Shown piece after piece: positions 26,443 to 36,478 of a DNA stretch of 64,000 nt. Origin of the DNA: Bradyrhizobium sp. NFR13 (GTDB taxonomy: Bacteria > Pseudomonadota > Alphaproteobacteria > Rhizobiales > Xanthobacteraceae); the NCBI RefSeq assembly GCF_900114605.1, contig NZ_FOTP01000002.1:1025440-1089439 (forward strand), read 5' to 3'. Below the pieces are notes generated by a model. That model was given only the letters and a program-made list of their open reading frames with translations. It was not told the origin of the DNA and made no database searches. Both the position numbers and the translations under genes were made by a program. Position 1 is the stretch's first letter. Every line of letters starts with the position of its first letter.

Positions 26443-27450
26443 ATGAACCGCCTGCTGCTCGCTGCGTTGATTGCAACCTTACCGTTCACCTCATCGCAAG
26501 CGGCCGAGCCTCCTGCAGCACGCGAGCCTTACGGCATCGGCCTCGAAGGCTTCCCCTATCCTTACCCCGTCAACATGCTGCCGCTGGTCAACGACGGCGA
26601 GCAGCTGCGCATGGCCTATATGGACGTGCCATCGACCAAGCCCAATGGTCGGACTGTGGTGTTGCTACATGGCCGCAATTTCCCGTCGAGCTACTGGGCG
26701 CCGGTGATCGGCACATTGAACGATGCCGGTTACCGCGTCGTGGTCCCCGATCAGATCGGCTTCGGCAAATCGTCCAAACCATCGGGCGACCTGCATTTCG
26801 ACAGCCTCGCCCGCAACACCATCGCGCTGATGGATCACCTTGGAATTTCCAAATTCGACATCGTCGCGCATTCGCTGGGTGGTATGCTGAGCGTCCGTAT
26901 CGCGCGCGCCTATCCCGATCGCATCGATCATCTGCTGCTCGCGGCACCGATCGGACTTGAGGATTATCGCCTCTATGTGCCACCGACGCCGACCGAGAAA
27001 ATCCTGGAGAACGAAGACAAGCTGACGGCGGAGGGCTACCGCAAGCAGCTCGAGCTGAACTATTCGCTGAAGATGCAACCCGATCAGGTAACGCCCTTTA
27101 TCGACGCGCGTTTCAACATCAAGGGGTCACCGGAATATCCGCGCTGGTTGCGCGCCTTCGTCAGTTCGGCGCAGATGATCTATCGCGAACCCGTGGCACA
27201 CGAAATCCCGCTGATCGCCCTGCCGACCCTGTTCATCATGGGCGCCGACGATCACAACGCGCCGGGCAAGCCGAATGCGCCGGAAGCGTTGCGGCCAAAG
27301 ATGGGCCAGAACGCCGATCTGGCAAAGGCGCTGGCGGCGAAGATGCCGAACGCGAAGGCCGAGGTGCTGCCGAACGCCGGCCATATCGTGTTTCTCGATG
27401 CACCGGCCAAATTCAACGAACTGATGTTGGGATTCCTCGCGGCGAAGTAG
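26443..27450 (+). CDS. Secreted alpha/beta-hydrolase
   Basis: 335 residues from the ATG at 26443. The N-terminus is a clear signal peptide (LLLAALIATLPFTSSQAAEP). The hydrolase fold shows an HGRNF oxyanion-type turn (LLHGRNFPSSYWAPV), the nucleophile elbow AHSLGGM and a late Asp and His (GADDHNAPG, AGHIVF). This layout matches periplasmic esterases or haloalkane-dehalogenase relatives. Upstream ATG at 26395 would bury the signal peptide; GGAG before 26443 supports the choice. Not linked to the neighbours in function. Confidence 0.87.
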   Translation: MNRLLLAALIATLPFTSSQAAEPPAAREPYGIGLEGFPYPYPVNMLPLVNDGEQLRMAYMDVPSTKPNGRTVVLLHGRNFPSSYWAPVIGTLNDAGYRVVVPDQIGFGKSSKPSGDLHFDSLARNTIALMDHLGISKFDIVAHSLGGMLSVRIARAYPDRIDHLLLAAPIGLEDYRLYVPPTPTEKILENEDKLTAEGYRKQLELNYSLKMQPDQVTPFIDARFNIKGSPEYPRWLRAFVSSAQMIYREPVAHEIPLIALPTLFIMGADDHNAPGKPNAPEALRPKMGQNADLAKALAAKMPNAKAEVLPNAGHIVFLDAPAKFNELMLGFLAAK

Positions 27451-27638
27451 CAATTGCCGCGCCCTGCTACGCAGATATCCCGAAACATTCATGCTGTATT
27501 CAGGTCGAATCGGCTTAATCGTGCTGTGCAACGTTGATCCTCTGCAACTTTCTTGCCCTGTAAGAGTCTGCAGCGGGTGATGCGATGCCATCATTAATTC
27601 TCTGCGCCGCATCCCGGCGCCATCGAGGGAGAACACGA

Positions 27639-27896
27639 ATGAAGACGATCTTTGCGGCAGCCTTGTTTGCCGTTAGCGTCGGGGGCATCGGCGCCGCCAG
27701 CGCAATGCCTCTGGCTCCGCTGAGCGCTGCAGACACGGCAGGCGTGATTCAGGTCGCTCAGGGCTGCGGCCCCGGCTATGCCCGCGGTCCCTATGGCGGT
27801 TGCCGTCCGATGTTCCGCGGCCCGCCGCCGCGTGCCCGCTACTGCCCACCCGGCTTCTTCCGCAATCCCTACGGCCGCTGTATCCGCCGCTGGTGA
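27639..27896 (+). CDS. Small secreted Gly/Cys/Pro/Arg-rich protein (GCG_CRPN-like)
   Basis: 85 residues with a signal peptide (about 1-22, AAALFAVSVGGIGAASA). The mature part holds the pattern QGCGPGYARGPYGGCRP, then a second turn YCPPGFFRNPYGRCIRR, typical of the GCG_CRPN prefix family found in many alphaproteobacteria. Cysteines number four in the mature part. Function unknown; likely periplasmic or surface-associated. GAGGGAG precedes the ATG. A terminator follows. Confidence 0.82.
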   Translation: MKTIFAAALFAVSVGGIGAASAMPLAPLSAADTAGVIQVAQGCGPGYARGPYGGCRPMFRGPPPRARYCPPGFFRNPYGRCIRRW

Positions 27897-27920
27897 TCGC
27901 TGCACAATCCTGATGACGAA

Positions 27921-27946
27921 AGCCCCGCCAATGGCGGGGCTTTTTG
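27921..27946 (+). terminator. Rho-independent terminator
   Basis: A nine-base perfect stem AGCCCCGCC with AAT loop is followed by TTTTTG, 24 bases after the GCG_CRPN-like gene. Confidence 0.9.
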
Positions 27947-28016
27947 TTGCCCACGCGCCGGTTACAGCCGTCACATGAAGATGACAGAATGGCGCTTCGC
28001 TATTCTGGAGATCGTC

Positions 28017-29261
28017 ATGTCGCGCACCTTGCGTCGTCTCATTCTGGCCGGTCTGCTCGGCCTCTCATCGCTGACGACCGGCCGCGCCGAGACCATTCCC
28101 CTGCCCGAGCCGCAGCTCGGCCCGCGACCGTTCTATCTTGTCGACAAGATGAAGGACGACCCGCTGAAGACGAAGCTGAGCACCTGCACCGGACCATTTC
28201 GCAAGAGCGACTTCTCCATCGCCCATCGCGGCGCGCCGCTGCAATTCCCGGAGCACAGTCGGGAATCCTATCTGGCCGCCGCGCGCATGGGCGCCGGCGT
28301 GATCGAATGCGATGTGACCTTCACCAAGGACCGCCAGCTGGTCTGCCGGCATTCGCAATGTGACCTGCACACGACCACCAATATTCTCTCGGTGCCGGCG
28401 CTGGCCAACAAATGCACGCAGCCCTTCAGCCCTGCCGATCCCGCCACCGGCAGGAAGGCGTCGGCGAAATGCTGTACCAGCGACATCACGCTGGCGGAGT
28501 TCAGGACGCTGACAGCGAAGATGGATGCCGCCAACACATCGGCGACCACCGTTGCGGACTATCAGAACGGTACGCCGCGCTGGCGCACTGACCTTTATGC
28601 CAGCTCGGGCACACTGATGACCCATGCCGAGAGCATCGCGCTGATCAAAAGCCTCGGTGCCAAATTCACGCCCGAGCTGAAGGCGCCGGAAGTGCCGATG
28701 CCGTTCGACGGCGATTACAGCCAGGAGAAATACGCGACCCAGATGCTCGACGAGTATCGCGCCGCCGGCATTCCGCCTGGTGACGTATTTGCCCAGAGCT
28801 TCGATCTCAACGACATCAAGTTCTGGATCCGCACCGCGTCGGACTTCGGCACACAGGCGGTTTATCTCGACGGCCGCTATGAAATACCGGGCTTCGACCA
28901 CATGCGCGCGGAAACGTGGAAGCCGTCGATGGCCGAACTCAAGGCCGCCGGCGTCAGGATTCTGGCGCCGCCGATCTATATGCTGCTGACGCTTAACGGT
29001 AGCAGCCAGATCGTCCCCTCCCCCTATGCCAAGGCAGCACGCGATGCCGGGCTCGATCTGATCACCTGGTCGCTGGAGCGCGATGGGCCGCTCGCCAACG
29101 GCGGCGGTTTCTTCCATCGCTCGGTCAAACCCGCCATCGACCGCGACGGCGACACGCTGACGGTGCTGGACATACTGGCGAAGGATGTCGGCGTCCGCGG
29201 TGTGTTTTCCGACTGGCCTGCGACGACGACGTTCTATGCCAGCTGCATGGGGCTACGCTGA
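28017..29261 (+). CDS. Secreted glycerophosphodiester phosphodiesterase family protein
   Basis: 414 residues from the ATG at 28017 with GGAG upstream; the first 14 residues of the longer frame (27975) are poor. A signal peptide leads to the GDPD fold: [13 protein letters not shown] with the catalytic His, then [11 protein letters not shown] with metal ligands, and late WSLERDG. The enzyme hydrolyses deacylated phospholipids to glycerol-3-phosphate and an alcohol in the periplasm. The interior holds several cysteines (CTGPF, CRHSQC, CTQPF, KCCTS) that may form disulphides, which is unusual compared with cytoplasmic UgpQ. No ugp or glp genes are adjacent. Confidence 0.88.
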   Translation: MSRTLRRLILAGLLGLSSLTTGRAETIPLPEPQLGPRPFYLVDKMKDDPLKTKLSTCTGPFRKSDFSIAHRGAPLQFPEHSRESYLAAARMGAGVIECDVTFTKDRQLVCRHSQCDLHTTTNILSVPALANKCTQPFSPADPATGRKASAKCCTSDITLAEFRTLTAKMDAANTSATTVADYQNGTPRWRTDLYASSGTLMTHAESIALIKSLGAKFTPELKAPEVPMPFDGDYSQEKYATQMLDEYRAAGIPPGDVFAQSFDLNDIKFWIRTASDFGTQAVYLDGRYEIPGFDHMRAETWKPSMAELKAAGVRILAPPIYMLLTLNGSSQIVPSPYAKAARDAGLDLITWSLERDGPLANGGGFFHRSVKPAIDRDGDTLTVLDILAKDVGVRGVFSDWPATTTFYASCMGLR

Positions 29262-29270
29262 CGCAGCACG

Positions 29271-29903
29271 CTATTTGGCGTCGCTGTCATAGACGAATTT
29301 CGGCATTTCCAGCTTGAGCCGGATCGCCAGCAAACGGAACACCAGTCCGGTCACGGCGGCAACGAGCGTCACGAGATCGGGGCTGAATCCGTATTTAATG
29401 CCGCCGATATACAGAAGCCCCGTGACGATCGACACGCTGGCATAGAGTTCGGCGCGAAACAGCAGTGGCACGTCGTTGCACAGCACGTCTCGAATGACGC
29501 CGCCGACGCAGCCGGTGATCATCCCGGCCACCACGACGATCAGCAGCGGCTGATCCATGGCGAGCGCGATGTTGCAGCCCATGATGGTGAAGACCACGAG
29601 GCCGATGGCATCGAGCACCAGAAACAGCGCGTGAAAACGATGCACGACCCGGGCGAGCCCGATGGTCAGCAGCGCTGCGCCGCCGGTGAGCAGCAGCAGA
29701 TACGGGCTCTTCACCCACCATAGCGGATAGTGCCCGAGCAACATGTCGCGCATCGAACCACCGCCGAGCGCAGTGATGCAGCCGAGCATGGCAACGCCGA
29801 GCCAGTCCATCTTGCGCCGCCCGGCCGCGAGCGCAGCCGTCATCGCCTCGGCGACGAGCGCGATCATGGCAAGCGGAAACAGCAGGGCTTCAGTATGGGG
29901 CAT
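29271..29903 (-). CDS. TRIC / UPF0126-family membrane protein (YicG-like cation channel)
   Basis: 210 residues with about seven hydrophobic segments arranged as two repeats of three plus one. The hallmark GGGSMRDMLLG occurs in the first repeat and CVGGVIRDVLCND in the second, both typical of the bacterial TRIC homologues, which form trimeric monovalent cation channels. ATG at 29903. The gene is convergent with the phosphodiesterase gene ten bases away. Confidence 0.87.
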   Translation of the reverse strand: MPHTEALLFPLAMIALVAEAMTAALAAGRRKMDWLGVAMLGCITALGGGSMRDMLLGHYPLWWVKSPYLLLLTGGAALLTIGLARVVHRFHALFLVLDAIGLVVFTIMGCNIALAMDQPLLIVVVAGMITGCVGGVIRDVLCNDVPLLFRAELYASVSIVTGLLYIGGIKYGFSPDLVTLVAAVTGLVFRLLAIRLKLEMPKFVYDSDAK

Positions 29904-30025
29904 GGGACTCGCCGGCAGCGGATGACGGCGACCTGTAACACAAATCCGTGCATGCGGTGACCGGCGGCGGACAAATCCCCGCCATCTTCCTGAGCCTCCA
30001 TCACAACCTCACAGCAGGAGGTGTC

Positions 30026-30295
30026 ATGACCCGTCTGTTTCTCACCCTCCCCATTCTGCTCATGGCTGGCGCGGCCATGGCGGAGGACGCGCGGCTGTCG
30101 ATGCCCTATTACGGTAGCGCCACCATGAATGCCGATGACAGCCTGGTGCTGCATTTCACCCGCACGGTGGACGGCAAGCCGGCCGACGGCTCGCAGACCT
30201 TTGCCCCCGGCGATCGCAGCTATGACAACGTGCGTCGCCACCTGAGCGGCATTGAACCCGGCCAGACCAAACCGCTGACGCCCTGGAGAGACTGA
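30026..30295 (+). CDS. Small secreted protein, unknown function
   Basis: 89 residues with an obvious signal peptide (LFLTLPILLMAGAAMAED) and a strong CAGGAGG site eight bases upstream. The mature 68 residues carry no recognised motif. Ends 22 bases from the convergent HWGWRR-type gene. Confidence 0.72.
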   Translation: MTRLFLTLPILLMAGAAMAEDARLSMPYYGSATMNADDSLVLHFTRTVDGKPADGSQTFAPGDRSYDNVRRHLSGIEPGQTKPLTPWRD

Positions 30296-30317
30296 GCGTC
30301 AGCACAAACGGGCTTGC

Positions 30318-30641
30318 CTACCAGTAGCGGCGGCGCCAGTAACGACGACGCCAGTAGCGGCGTCGGACGCCCCAGTGACGACGGCGCCAACCCCAGTGCC
30401 TGTGGCGCCAGCCCCAATGCCGTCCCCGCCAGCCGCGATGCCAGCGCACCTGTTCCGGCTGCAGACGATCGACATCGTCCTGTGAGGCCACCGCAGGCTG
30501 CGGTTCACTGTCAGGTCTGTGGTTGTCGAGCGGATTGGTCGGTAGCAACGGTGCGGCCTGGGCCCGGGTGACCGTCTGGGCGACCAACCCGGCGCCCGCG
30601 ACAAAGCCGAAGGCGATCTTCAGAAAATGACGGCGTTCCAT
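30318..30641 (-). CDS. Twin-arginine-type secreted protein with HWGWRR repeats
   Basis: 107 residues. The N-terminus ERRHFLKIAFGFVAGAGLVAQTVTRAQA fits a twin-arginine (Tat) signal: RRHFLK, hydrophobic core, AQA cleavage site. The C-terminal 40 residues are a repeating array of WRHRHWGW, RRRHWGVRRR and YWRRRYW, about one-third arginine with tryptophan at regular spacing. AGGAGA precedes the ATG. Such small Arg/Trp/His repeat proteins occur widely in Bradyrhizobium-like genomes; function unknown. Confidence 0.8.
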   Translation of the reverse strand: MERRHFLKIAFGFVAGAGLVAQTVTRAQAAPLLPTNPLDNHRPDSEPQPAVASQDDVDRLQPEQVRWHRGWRGRHWGWRHRHWGWRRRHWGVRRRYWRRRYWRRRYW

Positions 30642-30738
30642 CGCGATCTCTCCTGATATCCGTGAGACATCAGGATCGGACCAGCGGCATGAATGGAAAC
30701 TGAATGCGCGCGGGAACTTACATCTTCAGACGTCGAGA

Positions 30739-31446
30739 CTATCGAAAGCCGGCAGCGAGCCCAACCACCTGACCATCGAGCCCGTTGAAGCCATGATATC
30801 CCCGCGCCTCGCACGGATCGCCATCGTTGCGCCCACCGTTCAGCCACGCCACGCGGGCGCGACCGCCCGACCATTTCACGAAGGGATCGACGCCGGCGGG
30901 CACAGTGACTTTGCAGCCATCATTGCGATGATGGATGACGAGCGTACGCGGCAGCGCCGATGGCGAGCCGATGATCGACATGACATTGCTGCCACCACCC
31001 GACTCCGCACTGAGAAATCCCGAGGTCAGCACCAGCGCATCCGGCCGCGCACCCCGCGCAATGCCTTCGGCGGCACGTTGCGTCCCGCGGCTGGTCGCGA
31101 CCACCGTCACCGGACGCTTGATCGCCGCCATGTATTGCACGGCGCTGGACAGATCCGTTCCGGCATCGACCACCAGCACCGCCAGCCCGCGCGCCGCATA
31201 GGCGCTGCGCGTGCGCACCAACTGATTGCCCTTCAGCCCGTTGATCTCGCCATGCTCGCCAGGATTGATAGCACCGCTACCGCCCGGCATCAGGATCACG
31301 CTGGCGCGCGGCGATGCGGGCCTGATGAGCACGGCGCGGGAGCCGCCGATGGTGACGGTCTCGTCGGCGATTGCTGCGCTAGAAGCGAACTCGAACATCG
31401 ACAAGACAACAGCGACGCGAATGGTCCAGATGCGGGGTTTGATCAT
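30739..31446 (-). CDS. Secreted alpha/beta-hydrolase-like protein
   Basis: 235 residues from ATG at 31446 with GAGG six bases upstream. A signal peptide leads into a hydrolase-like fold: VILMPGGSGA as an early strand-turn, a possible nucleophile in ATSRGT, and late HHRNDGC and HGF histidines. There is no canonical GxSxG, so catalysis is uncertain. Earlier GTG start at 31458 is possible. Confidence 0.68.
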   Translation of the reverse strand: MIKPRIWTIRVAVVLSMFEFASSAAIADETVTIGGSRAVLIRPASPRASVILMPGGSGAINPGEHGEINGLKGNQLVRTRSAYAARGLAVLVVDAGTDLSSAVQYMAAIKRPVTVVATSRGTQRAAEGIARGARPDALVLTSGFLSAESGGGSNVMSIIGSPSALPRTLVIHHRNDGCKVTVPAGVDPFVKWSGGRARVAWLNGGRNDGDPCEARGYHGFNGLDGQVVGLAAGFR

Positions 31447-31526
31447 ATGTATCCTCACTGGCTTTCAATCAGAGACGAATACGACTACCATGGAGTACAT
31501 GGAAGTATTCCTGACTACGATTTCAA

Positions 31527-33128
31527 CTAAGCCTTTGGAAATTTGAGATCAAACAAGAGTTTCAAAACTTTAGCGACCACTTCGCGGTAATTGCGGATAT
31601 CTCTATCAGTCACGTCCACGGTGGCCCTCTCATGAATGAGCTTATTTCTCAATCCGTAATAGTGCTGCGCCTTGGAAAGCAAATCCGACGGAATCTTAAT
31701 TTTCAGATTAATCTCTTTGAGGACCAAATCACGCCGCGAGAATATCTGCGCAATCTTTGCGTTGTTGTAAGTGGCCGGCGGGAATAATGACGTTTCGTGT
31801 ACGATGTACTCTTTAAGAGCGATCTCGAAATTACTATCAAGCAGGATTAGAGAAATTCGGCTCTTAGTTTCGAAATTCAACTTGTCGATAATTTCAACAG
31901 CGCCCATCGCCTCGACTAAACCGAGCGTCCACGGCATTTTGTCAATCTGACCTCTATTACTAGACTTTAGCTTCTCTATTGAGGGTCGCTTTGCTCGAGG
32001 TAACGGCGGCAGATGACTTCGCAGGCTTGCACCCGACGGTGCCGGTTCAATTTCTTCAACGTCTCCCGATCTATGACGGAAGACATTTTCGTCCCAGTCA
32101 TCTTTAAGTCGGCGCGAGAGTGTACTGAAGTGACCCATAAGAGGGGCAAGCGTGTGACGAACGTTCTGGAACAAGATATGCGCGGAATTTACTCCATTCT
32201 TTGTACTATTCCACGGCATTAACCGAGCCGGCCCCTGCAGTTTTACAATTCCTCGGCAGAGAGATGCATCGGGATGCGGGACGCCTGCTTCCTGCGAATT
32301 GAAATACCCAACCTCTCTAGACTTCAGCTCTTTTACAATTAGACGATTATTGCAATAGAAGTACGCCCCGTAGTTATCCTCCTCAGCGACACGATCACCG
32401 ATAAGACCTACTACTATCTCTACGGCAACTTTCCCTTCCCCAGGGACACTAACGTCAAATTTTGCTGCCTTGGGGCTAAAGCCTTTTGGGTAGCTCCAAT
32501 TTTCGAAGTTTTCTGCATCGATCGGGATGCCATTCACCTTGATCACACATCCATGCTGAATGAACCAACCGTAAGTCTGGCCAAAATGAACTCGAAGCGC
32601 GCCTATATCCGTAGATACAAAAGTTCGGCGCAATCTTGAAATTTCTACCTGGGTTGTTCCCTTCTCAATGCCGGGAATTTCATAGGCGGCGAGTCTCCAG
32701 TCTTCCGACTCAAGCCACTCTTTCGTTATATTGAGTTCGAGACTTCGCTCATTTTTGAAGCGCGTTCTAATATCAACGTGCTCACCCAGCGCTATTCCCG
32801 CTCGCTTACTACCCACGCCGAAGATTCCAATAACCTCCGATTTCGGATCATTCTTGCTTCCGCCGGGTGAAAGTAACAAATACAGATCATCAAGCCGAAC
32901 CCCTCCGACGTCATCCTTTACGGAGATAAGTTGGCGTTCTGCGTCTAGCGTGATTTCAATTGTGGGGCGCTTTTGCTGCCCGCCTCGGAGCCACACATCG
33001 AGAGCATTGTCTACTAGCTCACAAAGCCCTGTTTTCAGATCATAATCACTTATGATCGACCAAAACATCCGTTTCTCGGGCGTCCCATCGATCGGCCCAA
33101 TTTCAGTCTTTATCGAAACTCCGCTCAT
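31527..33128 (-). CDS. GHKL-ATPase / HEPN fusion protein, candidate defence gene
   Basis: 533 residues from ATG at 33128. The N-terminal 200 residues are an HSP90/MutL-type GHKL ATPase: N box ELVDNALD (Glu37, Asn41), DDVGGV at 72-77 and the lid glycines GIFGVGSKRAG at 101-111. A middle region (about 200-370) is of transducer type or uncertain. The C-terminal 140 residues are all-helical and end with RNKLIHE, Arg494 and His499, which fits the RNxxxH signature of HEPN ribonucleases. Two hand-counted 60-base lines are 42 and 48 percent G+C, against 53 and 58 percent in pccB next to it, and codon use is A/T-rich, so it was probably acquired. It is a lone gene between hydrolase and pccB with no recombinase. 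Function inferred: nucleic-acid sensing or chaperone ATPase that triggers RNA cleavage; alternatively an uncharacterised housekeeping ATP-binding protein. Confidence 0.75.
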   Translation of the reverse strand: MSGVSIKTEIGPIDGTPEKRMFWSIISDYDLKTGLCELVDNALDVWLRGGQQKRPTIEITLDAERQLISVKDDVGGVRLDDLYLLLSPGGSKNDPKSEVIGIFGVGSKRAGIALGEHVDIRTRFKNERSLELNITKEWLESEDWRLAAYEIPGIEKGTTQVEISRLRRTFVSTDIGALRVHFGQTYGWFIQHGCVIKVNGIPIDAENFENWSYPKGFSPKAAKFDVSVPGEGKVAVEIVVGLIGDRVAEEDNYGAYFYCNNRLIVKELKSREVGYFNSQEAGVPHPDASLCRGIVKLQGPARLMPWNSTKNGVNSAHILFQNVRHTLAPLMGHFSTLSRRLKDDWDENVFRHRSGDVEEIEPAPSGASLRSHLPPLPRAKRPSIEKLKSSNRGQIDKMPWTLGLVEAMGAVEIIDKLNFETKSRISLILLDSNFEIALKEYIVHETSLFPPATYNNAKIAQIFSRRDLVLKEINLKIKIPSDLLSKAQHYYGLRNKLIHERATVDVTDRDIRNYREVVAKVLKLLFDLKFPKA

Positions 33129-33227
33129 GACACCCCACCCCTGACACACGCTTAACGAGCATCAGATCATGGGGGTCCATCAGACGGCAAGCAGCAAAAC
33201 TATTGCGCTGCGTTGCAGCACTCAGCC

Positions 33228-34760
<1,533 letters not shown>

Positions 34761-34950
34761 GTGCTCCAGCCCGTCAATGTCACGTGTTATCGCCCGCTTG
34801 TCGGCCATTTGGACCGCAGGATTTGGGCGAGGTTCTAGCATGGGGTTTTCGGCGGTGGAAACGCCCATCAAGAAGGGTTGAATCCCCCAAAATCGCATGG
34901 CGCTGGCGGCAATCCTGCCTATATCCGGGCCAGACAAGGGAGAGCGCTGG

Positions 34951-35409
34951 ATGGCCAATATCGTGATCAATGAAAGCAGTGGCGCAGCCACGGGTGGCGT
35001 GCGCGATCTGCTGCGCTGGGAAGGCGCGGCGCTGTTTGTCGGAATGACGCTGTTCTACTGGATTTCGGGCGCGCCCTGGCAGATCTATGCCCTGTTTTTC
35101 TTCGCCCCGGACCTCAGCATGCTGGCCTATCTGGCCGGCCCGCGGATCGGCGCAGGTGTCTATAATCTGGTGCATGCCACCATCGCGCCGCTGCTGCTCG
35201 CCCTCGGCGGTATCGCCACCGCGGAGCCGATCGCCGGTTCGATCGCGCTGGTCTGGTTCGCCCATATCGGCTTCGACCGCGCGCTCGGCTACGGGCTGAA
35301 ATACGATGCCGGTTTCCGCTTCACCCATCTCGGCCGCATCGGCAAGGATACGACAGTGCCGTCGACGGTGGAAAACCCGACAACCGGCAACCGGATCAAG
35401 GCTGCCTGA
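34951..35409 (+). CDS. DUF4260-family membrane protein
   Basis: 152 residues with about four membrane segments, matching the DUF4260 family ([42 protein letters not shown]). GGGAG precedes the ATG at 34951. Function unknown. It is divergent from pccB and convergent with the next gene. Confidence 0.83.
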   Translation: MANIVINESSGAATGGVRDLLRWEGAALFVGMTLFYWISGAPWQIYALFFFAPDLSMLAYLAGPRIGAGVYNLVHATIAPLLLALGGIATAEPIAGSIALVWFAHIGFDRALGYGLKYDAGFRFTHLGRIGKDTTVPSTVENPTTGNRIKAA

Positions 35410-35418
35410 CGCGCAGCC

Positions 35419-36090
35419 TCACGGCTCGCCGGGCTTGAACGGCGCTTCCTTGCCGGGCGGTGTGCTTTCCTCGGCCATCGCTAGCAGCATCGCCACCATC
35501 ACGTAATTGCCGGCCACCGCCGTAAGATCGACGATCTGCTGATCGTTGAAGATTTTCTTGGCGCGGGCATAGGTCGCGTCGGAGACCTTATGCGTGCTCG
35601 TCAGTTCTGTGACAAAATCGTACACCGTCGCCTCATCCTCAGCCATCTTGGCAGGCCGCTTGTTGGCCTTGAGGTCGGCGATGATGTCAGGCGACAACCC
35701 CGCCTTCTGCGCCAGTGGCGCATGCGCGAACCATTCCACCTGCGAGCGCCATTGCCGGCCGATGATGATGATCGCGAACTCGTTGAGCTTGACTGGAACG
35801 GACGTGTCCCAGCGCAGATAGGCGAACAGATCGAACAACTTTTGCCCAAGCACCGGGCTGCGCATCATGGGATTGTAGGGACCTGCGAGACCCACGCTCG
35901 AGACCTTCATCACCTGCTCGCCGAGTGGCTTCTGCTTCGCGTCGAGCTGATCCATGGTGAGCTGCGGAAAGCGCGGCTCCTTGCTGGTGGCGGGCTGGGC
36001 AAACATGGTGGCGGCGAACCAGCCGCTGGCCGCCGCAAGTGCGAGCGACGACAGTCCGATGGACGACATCCAGAGCGATGGGGGCTTCAT
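35419..36090 (-). CDS. Carboxymuconolactone decarboxylase-family (AhpD-like) protein, secreted or anchored
   Basis: 223 residues from ATG at 36090 with a full GGAGG. An N-terminal hydrophobic segment (IGLSSLALAAASGWFAATMF) is a signal or anchor. The CMD fold is seen in the middle: FAIIIIGRQWRSQVEWFAHAPLAQKAGL, which lacks the CxxC of AhpD, so peroxidase-linked chemistry is unlikely. The role is unknown. Confidence 0.78.
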   Translation of the reverse strand: MKPPSLWMSSIGLSSLALAAASGWFAATMFAQPATSKEPRFPQLTMDQLDAKQKPLGEQVMKVSSVGLAGPYNPMMRSPVLGQKLFDLFAYLRWDTSVPVKLNEFAIIIIGRQWRSQVEWFAHAPLAQKAGLSPDIIADLKANKRPAKMAEDEATVYDFVTELTSTHKVSDATYARAKKIFNDQQIVDLTAVAGNYVMVAMLLAMAEESTPPGKEAPFKPGEP

Positions 36091-36214
36091 GATTTCCTCC
36101 GTGAGTTTTTTATTGGTCACGGAGGCTAGTTCAGGGTGCCGGACTGCACCAGTATCAAAGCGCGATGGCTGAACCCACGAAGGGCAGATATCAGCACGGC
36201 AAAGCGTTGCGGTT

Positions 36215-36478
36215 CTAGGCGCGGCCCGACAGCCGCAGGACGAAGACCAGCACTTCGGCAACGGCCTTGTAGAGCTCGGCTGGAATCTCGTCGCCGAGTT
36301 CGACATTAGAGAGCGCGCCGGCCAGAACTTCGTTTTCCTCGATCGGAATGTCGTGGGCCTTGGCTATCTCGATGATCTTCTCACCGATCGCGCCCTTGCC
36401 TTTCGCGGTGACAACAGGCGCGCCGGTCTTGTCGTAATGCAGCGCGACGGCGAGCGATCTCTTGGGCTGTACGATCAT
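36215..36478 (-). CDS. FlhB C-terminal-domain-like protein
   Basis: 87 residues, matching only the cytoplasmic C-terminal domain of FlhB (family of FhlB/YlqH proteins). It lacks the NPTH autocleavage site: the sequence begins after it, near [25 protein letters not shown] and ends in [17 protein letters not shown]. In Bacillus the YlqH relative can stand in for part of FlhB. The ATG at 36478 overlaps the preceding FliK-like gene by four bases, so a role with it in flagellar-hook length or substrate switching is inferred. Confidence 0.87.
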   Translation of the reverse strand: MIVQPKRSLAVALHYDKTGAPVVTAKGKGAIGEKIIEIAKAHDIPIEENEVLAGALSNVELGDEIPAELYKAVAEVLVFVLRLSGRA

